Part shown: positions 55,606 through 64,000 of the stretch, one piece after another | Numbering within the stretch: the first letter of the stretch is position 1 | Layout of the letters: each line of letters opens with the position of its first letter | Source: Carposina sasakii | Lineage: Eukaryota > Arthropoda > Insecta > Lepidoptera > Carposinidae | DNA length: 64,000 nucleotides | Assembly (NCBI GenBank): GCA_014607495.2 | Contig: CP053153.1 | Location: forward strand, 13,020,001 to 13,084,000 | Reading direction: 5' to 3' | Notes under the pieces: generated by a model | Database searches by the model: none | Seen by the model: the letters and a program-made list of their open reading frames with translations, nothing else | Told to the model about the DNA's origin: nothing | Made by a program: the position numbers and the translations under genes

Positions 55606-56503
55606 ATGAAATGTTTTCCTATCCCTCTACGTAATCTCTCGGCAAATCACCTGTCGTTATTTGTATTCTGCGAACATCCATCAAAATCGACACATCCGAT
55701 AAAATTAATGTTTCGACGCTTCTTCTCGCTGCTTTCAAGGCACTTTCAACTTTATTCACTAAGGAGTAAGAGTATTCTTTATCGTCCACTTTCGTTTGTA
55801 AATAACTCTAAAATGATTTCAAAGATCGTTACATTCGCGACAGTAGAAGATTGAGTATCAATTATGTTTCTTGCCTCTTCCAAAGATAGCTCGCGATCGT
55901 GACTTCTTCGGTAAGAACCATCTTTGATCTCTACAAGCCGATCAGCTATTATTTAGAATTTTGTGCGTGTATACAAATCATTATCAAAAAACACCTAGTA
56001 ATTTAGTATCAAGAATCTGCGTTCGTTCAACTTTGAAGGTTACGTCTAATATTACAAAATCGATTCTTTAAAAGTTCTAAAAGTATTTCAACAGATGCTC
56101 TGTTGTAGTAGAATTCGATTAATTCGGTGGTCACGATTTCTGTAATTTCTTCACTATTTGATCCTGTTGATAGACGAAATTAGCTGGCTTTTGAACCTGC
56201 ATGATGTGTGGTTACTCCGCAGACAGATCGGGTATCAATAGCGGCAACCACAAAAGAACAAGTAACGCACGTCACGAATGTGGCGAAAGTATAACTTAAT
56301 GAGTTACACCTCGGGCTATCGACGTGCACCAAACTCAAATTGGATCTCATTCGACCAAATCTTCCGACTGAAAGACAAAATTGAAGCATTCTAAAACAAT
56401 AACTAACACATGTTATTAGAGTAGAATTTCGACCAAGCAAATCGAGTGCACCGGAACGAAAACGAAATGACGGACAATATTTCGCCAGACGTATGTGATG
56501 CAT
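55606..56503 (-). pseudogene. Broken gene for an unidentified secreted-type protein
   Basis: On the minus strand a 107-codon frame (56503-56180) includes a hydrophobic, signal-peptide-like stretch (LSYTFATFVTCVTCSFVVAA). The same frame continues past a single TAA (56180-56182) with acidic and leucine-rich coding-like sequence to a TGA at 56027-56029. From about 56070 a second frame takes over, then after one TAA a third open stretch reaches about 55800 (RELSLEEARNIIDTQ is typical of it). After a 1-base shift near 55797, a fourth continues (KVESALKAARRSVETLIL) to a TAG at 55627-55629. In total there are two stops and two frameshifts in about 280 codons. Composition looks like real protein throughout. 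No family was recognised. It could be a pseudogene, or less likely a gene with errors in the sequence or tiny introns. Confidence 0.4.
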
Positions 56504-57494
56504 TGAACATAAGGTTCACTATTGCCTGTTTGTTTTGTTCAGTACACTATAGTTCATACGCAAACAGCGTTCAATCAGTACTAATTATTTTGTACTGACA
56601 AGCAAATTAGCCGATGGCTTTGTCTCGTTGGAGTATTAGCCGTGATAGGTGATTGAAAATGCCGAGATAAGGGGACCGGCGCGGTGTTCAATTAAGTAGT
56701 TCATTTGATCTTTTATTAATGGAACTATCCAGCTGATATGACCAGTTGTTACTCAATATGAGTTAACTAGAAACTTTCTTTAATCGATACTACATTGTCC
56801 GTTGATTTGTTTTAAAGGAAGTCTAAATCTACGACTGTTACTTTCACGACGCAGGAAATAGAGTTCAAAACTAATTTGTGATTTCTAGAATAACCAATCA
56901 CAGAACATGTAAATTGTCGATGGAATATACGAAAAACAATCCAAATGTACATACCCTATCTAGGCAACTAACAGATACAGCAAAATTAAAATATTCTACT
57001 TTGTTTATCTAAAATTGATAGCTTCTAATAATTTTATGTATTTGATACAAACTCTTAAATTTAAGTAGATGAGTAAATAAAACAGGTAATTTTCAAGCAG
57101 TAATGCATTGTATGTAAGCAGTTACAGCATTTTCGGCATCCGTTAATAATAACCTGCTCGCATTTATCCTACAACCTCAGCTTTTACTTGCCCATTGAAA
57201 GCGATCGCGAAGAAAGTCACTGCGGAATTCACTTGCACTCAATTTACTTACATGAGATATCTTATTGTGGGAAACTTAAAATTTTAATAGGTTTAACATG
57301 TGCTTACTCATTGTTTGATATTTTTGGTTACTAAAAATTAAATTACATGGCCATAATTAATGAGGGTGAATTGTCCCGTACTTGTAGAAATTATTTTTAG
57401 AGACTGCGTAAGAAGTTGTAACCCTTGTCACTCTCACAAAGTTATAAGTTGACTAAATGAGATACGTAAACATAATATCTAACTGGATATTAAT
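56504..57494. other. Unique AT-rich DNA, no gene seen
   Basis: No repeat recognised. If the broken gene at 55606-56503 (-) was functional, its promoter would lie in the first few hundred bases here; no clear core elements are seen. Confidence 0.4.
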
Positions 57495-57690
57495 AGAGGC
57501 GTTTAAGGGCTTCCGAGAGGTGGACAGCAGCGCGTCCCGCATTGATAACATAGCGCGAAAATCAACCCGCCTACCCAGCGTAGTGACTAAGCAAAATACC
57601 ACCTAAGATGGCAGTAGATTTGCATAAGATTTGCGGCGTGGCCTGGGGGAACCTCCTGCAGTATATTGCAATTGTCTGATGTGATGATGT
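57495..57690 (+). mobile_element. Family A element, diverged (copy A6)
   Basis: Retains GGCTTCCGAGAGGTGGACAG, CCTACCCAGCGTAGTGACT and GGCGTGGCCTGGGGGAACC but is far more diverged than the other copies and has lost the 5' third. An old insertion. Confidence 0.65.
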
Positions 57691-57777
57691 GTGTTATTTA
57701 CCCTAAAACAATTAAGTACTTAATTTTCAATTACATTCCTAAATTGTCTAAAAGTGGAAACATGCAAGCTCATTAAT

Positions 57778-57972
57778 CTACTCGTATGTTAACAATATAA
57801 CGTTACTTTCCTTTATCTCCCCAAGTTCTACTATGTTGCTGATTCGAATCGTAGTAGCTTGGTTCCGTAGATTTTCTCCATCAACGTTTGTCACGACCAC
57901 CTTGCAGTGTTGTGACAGGGCTGGCATAAGCAGACATGTGACGATAGAAACAGTCCGTTCGAATCTCGACAT
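57778..57972 (-). CDS. Candidate small secreted-type protein, 64 residues
   Basis: On the minus strand ATG at 57972-57970 starts a 64-codon frame ending at TAG (57780-57778). An in-frame ATG also exists at 58035. The first 21 residues (MSRFERTVSIVTCLLMPALS plus Q) have a basic start, a hydrophobic core and a small-residue end like a signal peptide. The remainder (for example KVVVTNVDGENLRNQ, RISNIVELGEIKES) has no internal cysteines beyond one and reads like ordinary protein. A TATCGATA box lies about 80 bp upstream (58052-58059). It is not recognised as a member of any family. The opposite strand is also open for 50 codons (57833-57985), which lowers confidence. It might be a first coding exon instead of a whole gene. 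Confidence 0.28.
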   Translation of the reverse strand: MSRFERTVSIVTCLLMPALSQHCKVVVTNVDGENLRNQATTIRISNIVELGEIKESNVILLTYE

Positions 57973-58035
57973 TGCTACTTGGTAATACACTGGTAAGTCA
58001 CGTGGAAGAACGTGAGTGACGTATATACTCGTCAT

Positions 58036-59817
58036 TACATACAGTAGATTCTATCGATAAGTTTGGGATTGTGATCGATATAGATGAGAGTGAATGTGAA
58101 ATTTGAGAAGATCGAAAGGAAAAGTGAACTTTTTTGAAGGGTGATTTGTATAGTTGACAAGCTTTGAGCATTCATTTGCTAACCAACGCATACATACGTT
58201 AGAAAGTAGGGATTTGGCTAGAATTTAATGTTTAATATCTTAGGAAATGAAAATTAGCAGGATTTCCGTTTAATTGAACTCGGGGTTTTAACAATTTGCG
58301 TCGTAGGTACATTATGTTTATTACTTAAGAACTGATTTAACCAGAGCTATAAAATTATTCGCTGCATTTGATCTTATCAATAAATATCGCATTAATGTAT
58401 AGAGGTACGCCTTTAGTCTAATTCTAATACGTGAATATGTTAAATTAATCGACAGTGACGATGTCAGGAAGTACATCAGTTTAGTTGAAGCTATTTAGGT
58501 ATTTAAACACCAGAAAGTTTTAATATATTTAGGTGAGGATTTTCTTATGAATAAAGTTACTTCTGTTTTGCCTCTACTAAGTTTCGTTCTTGGCCAAAAT
58601 TACATCTCACTAGCATCACATAACACTAAGATCAAACATCTAGTATAAGAAGTAACAAGCTATCCTGATGGCTAGCCAATAAATAGCAATTTGTAAAGGA
58701 TACCGCACCATGTTTTCCGAGCAATTTGGTTCCAAGTCCTAAGAGCAGATTACGGTACCCGTCGGCATTATAAAGAGAGCTTGGTTATCGGATTTTGTCA
58801 TCAAAACGTATTTTATGGTTGTTACCAAGAAGGTGAAAGTATTGAAAGAGTTTTCATCGAATCCCTTAGTCAAGCTACTGTTATAATTTTTCAGTCTGTT
58901 CGATTTTTCAAAATTTATACTTAGACTTAAAGTTGCAATTTTGAGATTTCAATCAAACTACTTAAGATATCCTAATAGCTTAGCAGCCTATGAATACTTC
59001 TACAGACTATGAGAGTAATACTGTAGATCGTTGTATCCAGCGTAGGTATAGACTGATTACGAATCTTTCAATAACATTGTACAATTATCGCAAAAAATAC
59101 GATATCTTTATTTCTACTAATGCGAATTTTGCAATCAGCGATAAGTTTAAAATATTTACTTCCACATTAGGTATTTTTGCAAGACCAAATGTGACCTTTT
59201 AAGGGGGCAAGACCTATTTAAGGGGGCTGTTCTGTCACGCTCTTATATGTATTCTGTCAGTTCTGACTTCTTTTCCATCTCCGTAGTAGTTCGCCAACCC
59301 AAACAGGTTCCCAGCCCGAGTTGACATTCCTACACCGTTAGCTCGTGCAGAAACATTGACCCGCGGCTTTGTCTCACTTAGCACATATGTAATTAAAGAG
59401 CAACAATTGTATCTAATGCTGCTATCTTATTAAATTGCATGTGAAAACTAACTTTCTTTTATATGCATGCAGCGGCTATTTGTGGCGTGTGAAGGTTGAT
59501 CAGTCACACCTGTTATGGGTGAGTTTTCCATACAAATACAGCTATTGGAGTTAAAGAATCAGTCGATGAAACAATTGTTCAATCTTCTTAGAATCGTAAA
59601 TAATAGTAGAACATTCAGTAAATTATGTATTACAAATGAAAAATTGTAAAGACACATGATCATTTTCAGATCCATATTTAACCATCACCATTCAACATAG
59701 TTTTACGACCTTTTTTTTTAATTCACAAAGTTGTCATTTTTTATTATCGTGTCTTTAGTGACACTCGCATAGTTAGAAGTGTTAGAACAAATCGTTGAAG
59801 TCAAAATCATCAAAATC
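58036..59817. other. Unique DNA, no clear gene
   Basis: TATCGATA at 58052-58059 and ATCGATATAG just beyond may be regulatory for the minus-strand frame below. On the minus strand around 58620-58790 a short stretch looks weakly protein-like (LLLGLGTKLLGKHG) but is quickly closed by stops. A GC-richer patch at 59225-59360 contains TCAGTTCTG. Nothing firmer is seen. Confidence 0.35.
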
Positions 59818-59825
59818 GGCCCGAG

Positions 59826-60354
59826 CACTGGCGGCTCGTCCTAAGGAGCGCTTGTATAGTGCACTCCCACCCACGAAGATTACATAGGCAATCTAGACTT
59901 ATCTATATTTATTTTTCAATTCTACTGTGTTTATACAATAGTGTCTACGCGTTTGCGTGTTGTCTCAAGTAAATTTGGTACGATTCCTAGTACTGTATTC
60001 AATGAGTGCGAAAGAGACATGCCGACATAGGCCGGCGCGTGAAACAAAAGATTTCGTATGAAAAATTAGCCTAATCTGGAGCGCCGCTCACATTAATTCG
60101 TAGTGTACCCACACTACGGCCACTAGATATCGCTAAGTCCGAGTTAGAACGCGATATGGTTGTTTTTAATGTGTTACATTAGGTCATCTAAATTTTAATA
60201 AGAGTAAGGATTAGAGCATAAGTGTTCTGTGGTGAGGATAGTTTCATTCGTTAAGGGAGTGATCACGCGCGGCGTTTCCAAACTGTAATTTTGCATGCGC
60301 TCATATATAAAAAAAAAATGAAATCCCATCTAAAAATGTCAGTAGCCGCCACTG
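59826..60354. mobile_element. hAT-type non-autonomous element with 8 bp duplication
   Basis: The 529 bp element has ends CACTGGCGGCT and AGCCGCCACTG (perfect 11 bp inverted repeats) and is flanked by GGCCCGAG at 59818-59825 and 60355-60362. The 8 bp duplication fits hAT. The interior has no transposase frame. The target lies in a tRNA-derived SINE whose body continues at 60355. Confidence 0.9.
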
Positions 60355-60600
60355 GGCCCGAGCATTTGGTATTTGCGACGCCATAGGTCCTGGGTTCGAA
60401 TCCCGGTAGGTGCATACATTGATATGATGAATGTTTGTTTCGAGTCATGGATGTTTCTATACTTATCTATGTATTTATATACCGTTGCTTAGTACCCACG
60501 ACACAAGACCTTAGGGATCTTACTGTGGGACTTAATGTGTTGTGTAGTGTGTGAATATTATATTATTTATTTGTACATAATATAGTTTTATTTATTTATT
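60355..60600 (+). mobile_element. tRNA-derived SINE, split by the hAT element
   Basis: Just after the hAT insertion come TTTGCGACGCCATAGGTCC and TGGGTTCGAATCCCGGTAG, a Pol III B box in T-arm context. A body follows with GTTTCGAGTCATGGATGTTTC, AGTACCCACGACACAAG and TTACTGTGGGACTTAATG, then a (TTTAT)n-like tail. The part upstream of the insertion (to 59825) ends in GGCCCGAG, as expected for the interrupted head. This head-and-body combination is a widespread lepidopteran SINE type. Confidence 0.75.
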
Positions 60601-60601
60601 A

Positions 60602-61405
60602 CTAGTGGCCCGCCCTCGCTTCGCTTCGGTACATATCAGTACATAGCTGCAACTTCATATGTCGGTACAGCGGTTTTCGTAAAAATTTGGGACTCCCGTT
60701 GGTCCCCTTCCCGTGGGAATTTCGGGAAATCCGTTCTTAGAGCTTCCTTATAGCCCTAATCCCATTTCAGCTTTGTATAAATAGCGGTTTTCGTAAAAAT
60801 TTTAAATTCCCGTAACTCTCCTTCCCATGGGAATATCGAGAAATCCGTTCTTAGTGCTCCCTCGCAGTCCCTAATGAACATACAGGTCCAATTTCAAATT
60901 CATATGTGTCGCAGTTGTCGTAAAAAAAATGAATTCCCGTTTGTCCGCTTCCCGTGGGAATATTGGAAAATCCGTTTGAATTCCCGTTTGTCCCCTTCCC
61001 GTGGGAAATTCGGGAAATCCGTTTTTAGTCCTTCCGCGTTGTCCCCAATGAACACATATGCCCGATTTCAGCTTCATATGTATAGCGGTTCTCGTAAAAA
61101 TTATGAATTCCCGTTTATGCCCTTCCCGTGGGAATTTCGGGAAATCCGTTTTTAGTCCTTCCTCGTTATCCCCAATGAACATATATGCCCGATTTCAGCT
61201 TCATATATATAGCGGTTTTCGTAAAAAATATTAAATTCCCGTTGGTCGCCTTCCCGTGGGAATATCAGGAAATTCTTATAGCCTATGTTCATATAGGTCC
61301 AATAAGGATTCTAACGGTGAAAGAATTTTTGAAATCGGTCCAGTAGTTTCGGAGGCTATTCATTACAACCAAACAAACAAAGTTTTCCTCTTTATAATAT
61401 TAGTG
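60602..61405 (+). mobile_element. ACTAGTGG-bounded element carrying a 127 bp tandem array
   Basis: Begins ACTAGTGGCCCGCCCTCGCT and ends GAAATCGGTCCAGTAGTTTC...TATAATATTAGTGTAGAT, the same kind of termini as family B, but the middle is a tandem array. TTCCC(G/A)TGGGAA recurs at 60708, 60822, 60949, 60996, 61123 and 61251 (spacings 114, 127, 47, 127, 128). Each unit also holds GCGGTT.TCGTAAAAA, CGGGAAATCCGTTTTTAGTC and, in the central units, CCCGATTTCAGCTTCATAT. Open frames on both strands here (103 and 93 codons) are made by the repeat. Confidence 0.85.
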
Positions 61406-61675
61406 TAGATAATAAATATTTATCATCATTATGAATAGAAAAAAAAAACATTAACATCTTGGGTAGGTAATTAAAATAATGCTATCTGTGCATAAGGTCG
61501 CCTCAATAAACATAAAACAAATGCACTTTCTGCATAAATATTGGCCACAAGTACTAAAACACGTTGAACGCAATAAAGCGGTGCGGTGTGGCGATAAATT
61601 CGGATCGGAGGTCATAAATGACTTTAGCAGTTACAGTTAAGGTCTTAAGTATTTAATTACTTTTAATACCAACAA
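61406..61675. other. Unique AT-rich spacer
   Basis: No gene or repeat recognised apart from the 11 bp target duplication at its end. Confidence 0.45.
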
Positions 61676-61907
61676 TGTGCCGCGTGTTATCGGCAGAGTA
61701 GAATTCGTACCCCATGTCTGCCCGTGGGTATCGTACGAGGCGATTAAGGGTTTCCGGGAGGTGGGCAGCAGTGTCTCCCGTGTTGACAATATAGTCCAAA
61801 ATGCGTGGTGACTATGGGCAAATACCTCCCATGGCAGTCTTGTGGCGAGCCCTGGGGGAGGCCTACGTCCAGCAGTGGACTGCAATAGGCTGATGATGAT
61901 GATGATG
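61676..61907 (+). mobile_element. Family A SINE-like element (copy A7)
   Basis: Flanked by the 11 bp duplication AATACCAACAA at 61665-61675 and 61908-61918, with a (TGA)n tail. Between TGACAATATAGTCCAAAATG and CGTGGTGACTATGG it lacks the segment ACAAACTGCGGTCACCAACC present in A1, so it carries a small internal deletion. Confidence 0.9.
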
Positions 61908-61918
61908 AATACCAACAA

Positions 61919-63439
61919 ATTGACAAATTTTCTTTGCGAAAGGCACTATCCCGCTTCCATTTAATTAAGTTTCTATGAATGATCATCACTATGATTTATG
62001 AACTGTGAAAAAATAGCCGATGTGGGGGCAGAAGTAGAGACGGAAGAGCGCCAAGGTATACGATGAAATTTTGTATAGAAAATTCTTTATTTAAGGTCTA
62101 CTTGGGTTGATGACGGATGTTAAAGTCCATACCTGGTAGGTAACATAAAGGAACTACTTACAGTAAAACCTCTGACATTTTTTAGTCTGTCTTCCTAGAG
62201 CTCAGCCTCATATACCTAATTAGGAATAGCCAGGATGACACACGGACAGACAAAGTGGTTTACAGTCCGGTATACATTCCTAGGATACTGGTCTGACGGC
62301 CTCATATCTCAAAGATATGATAGGTTGGCAGTTTTAGTTTAGTTTTTAATGCCTTTTTGATTTTGTAAGCACTAAGCTATAGGATATCTATGGTATACCT
62401 ATTATATTTTGAGCTATTCTTCGTTAATTGTTGAATACCGAAGTTGCTTATTAAACCGACAATACAAAGTAAAGGTTAAAATTTTTTGCAAGAACGTCTC
62501 ACTCGTGAGTCGTAATCAGTTATGCCCACCACGAAACCAAGCAGGTTATCCAAATAGGTTCCATATAACTGCATTCTAACTGGCCGTGTCGTCTGCGTTA
62601 CAGTTTTCTTCGAAACAATATCTCTTTCGCAATGGCAGCTATTAGGCACTTTACCGCAATAGCCCGAGTTTCCTCACGTCACACATGAGAACTGACAAGC
62701 TATCCCTATTCTGAGGCCTGTCATTCCTTTGTTACGCACTTCATTGTTTTTTTTTGTGCGTCTTTACCGTTTCACTACACGTAGTGTACACGAGATGTAC
62801 GTACATAGTTTGGTAGAAATAATGTAACCCTCGCTTCATGATTTACGTTTATAGACACGGCTGCCTTTCCAAAATGGGGTAGACTGAACTGCAGGGTCAT
62901 AAAGGAGATCTTATAGGCACGTTTAACATAGCTGGTACACAAATATAAACAATCTGTGACAAGTTGCTAGCTGATCGCCTGAGAGAATGACCGAATTTCC
63001 TCTATTCATACATTTAGTCAATTAAATCCCATCCACTTCACCGCAGTAGATAAATATATTGAAGTAGGTTCAAAGGGCATTTGCTTACCCAATTTATAAG
63101 TATAACATTTTATAACCTCTACTGGAAATTTTAAAATTTTTTGCCTGAGTACCTACCGTTTAATTAGTGCATTGCAGCTTACCTTATAACGAACGGTAGA
63201 GCAAAGTTGTTATTAGTGGATGAAATCCATTGGAAATTAAAAATCTATAGATTTACCCGTGAATAGGAAATCACGGTCGACCTTGTAGTGGGGCGATGCA
63301 ACAGAACCTTGGCATTGAATAACTAATTCTCAGGTTATTTTAGTGTTTCTTTAAAAAATACCGTTTTAAGAAGCTCCTTTCTCCAATGTTTGGCGTGTTT
63401 TAATTGTTCGGATGTGTTGTGACACTTTCAACTGTGTTA
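61919..63439. other. Mostly unique DNA with a family I copy
   Basis: 62852-63010 is family I (ACACGGCTGCCTTTCC, AAATGGGGTAGACTG, GGCACGTTTAACATAGC, TGACAAGTTGCTAGCTG, ATCGCCTGAGAGAATGACC). The GC-richer stretch 62490-62760 shows no coding frame. No gene is seen. Confidence 0.45.
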
Positions 63440-63675
63440 ATGAATAAGGTGGGTGAACCATGGAAGGCCACGCTCCTTTGAAGGCCAACTATCAAAAAGT
63501 CGTAGTTATTGACATGTAAACACATATTCCTTCGGCTATACACTAAGATCCATCAAACTCAAGGCCACAGATGCGGCGGCGAGTCGCTCGCGCCGCTATT
63601 GTGGCAGTGCGATCTCACGCTTCGTAGACTTCGGTCGTCGACGTTACAATTGTTATTCGCGCGCACAGCAAAACG
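63440..63675 (+). promoter_or_regulatory. Candidate GC-rich first exon or promoter
   Basis: 63561-63670 is GC- and CpG-rich (GCGGCGGCGAGTCGCTCGCG, TTCGGTCGTCGACGTTAC) in AT-rich surroundings and ends at a consensus donor, AAAAC then GTAAGT (GT at 63675-63676). Upstream GAACCATGG (63457) is followed by only 18 codons before a stop. This fits a mostly non-coding first exon of a plus-strand gene running out of the window. No partner exon can be seen, so it is only a candidate. Confidence 0.3.
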
Positions 63676-64000
63676 TAAGTTTTTAGTTAGATAACCTATT
63701 ATTATTTCATATTTTTTCACTGTGAATTGTCGTTTAAGGATATGTTTATGGTACTAAAGAAAAAAAAAATAGTTTTCCCTCGATTTAAGTTAAAATATTG
63801 GTAGTGTTCCCAGGAAGGCCGATGGTTCCTTATAAGGCCAATCAAAAATTTGACCGTTGGCCTTGCTACGGTACATGGGCCTTACAAAGAACATGTACAA
63901 ACCATGAACATATGAACAGTTACTTTTTAGTTATAAATACGTACCGTTACAGTTAAAACATTGTTTTATATTTATAATATTTTTATTTATGAGGGTTAAT
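63676..64000. other. AT-rich end of window with a diverged direct repeat
   Basis: 63811-63856 (CCAGGAAGGCCGATGGTTCC, TATAAGGCCAATC) is a diverged copy of 63458-63500 (CCATGGAAGGCCACGCTCC, TGAAGGCCAACTATC). No gene is seen. It may be intron if the donor at 63675 is real. Confidence 0.4.

Noticed and set aside
60375..60405. Possible tRNA gene (GGGTTCGAATCCC)
   Set aside because: Only a T-arm-like box is present, followed by a SINE body; no acceptor or anticodon stem.
60871..61182. Overlapping 103- and 93-codon frames on both strands
   Set aside because: Both are products of the 127 bp tandem array, whose period is near a multiple of three.
60669..61262. CRISPR-like array
   Set aside because: The spacing is 114-128 bp with related spacers, the host is eukaryotic, and no cas genes are present; it is a tandem repeat within a transposon.

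Overview
The window looks like nuclear DNA of a ditrysian moth or butterfly. It is AT-rich, has no operons or ribosome binding sites, and is packed with the short interspersed elements, palindromic MITEs and LINE 3' ends that are common in Lepidoptera. The typical signs are a SINE-like unit with a (GAT)n tail, a second with a (TATG)n tail, and a unit bounded by ACTAGTGG and TAATATTAGT. Both the lineage and the family names are my reading of the sequence; no database search was possible.

No complete protein-coding gene is visible. The best host coding signal is one GC-rich exon at 41260-41455 (+) with clean splice sites and a hydrophobic reading frame, probably an internal exon of a gene with very long introns. 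Weaker host candidates are a small secreted-type reading frame at 57778-57972 (-) with a TATCGATA box upstream, and a broken secreted-type gene at 55606-56503 (-) with two in-frame stops and two frameshifts. Two stretches could be promoters or first exons: about 1720-1925 (two TATCGATA boxes, then a TCAGT initiator) and 63440-63675 (GC-rich, ending at a GTAAGT donor). Both are inference.

Most of the rest is transposon archaeology. Families with several copies here are labelled: A (GAT-tailed SINE-like), B (ACTAGTGG unit), C (TATG-tailed SINE), D (TCACTATGGG palindromic SINE-like), E and F (CAGGGTG-ended MITEs), G (GGTAAGCACGAACCT hairpin MITE), H (CCTAGCATG MITE), I (old, widely scattered unit containing TCTTACGACATGCACGG), J (about 400 bp unit). 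Exact target-site duplications could be read by eye for two hAT-type MITEs near 7.6 and 8.1 kb, a third hAT-type element at 59.8 kb, and several A, C and D copies. Nested insertions occur at 3.4, 4.3, 7.5, 15.4 and 60 kb, and probably at 18.4 kb.

Protein remnants of mobile elements are an R1-like reverse transcriptase (53.9-54.8 kb, +), three LINE ORF2 C-termini (24.5 kb +, 39.0 kb -, 47.5 kb +), a LINE ORF2 tail (29.5 kb, +) and a decayed DDE transposase of the ISL2EU/Harbinger kind (50.1-50.6 kb, +). All are broken or truncated.

Layout: 0-4 kb SINE, MITE and candidate promoter; 4-9 kb nested MITEs; 9-22 kb sparse unique sequence with SINEs and a 108-bp-arm hairpin; 22.5-25 kb large inverted composite; 25-32 kb dense SINE/MITE cluster; 32-38 kb mostly unique AT-rich DNA; 39-45 kb repeats around the exon; 47-52 kb LINE and transposase remains and a second long hairpin; 53-58 kb R1 copy and the candidate minus-strand genes; 59.8-61.9 kb a dense stack of elements including a 127-bp tandem array.
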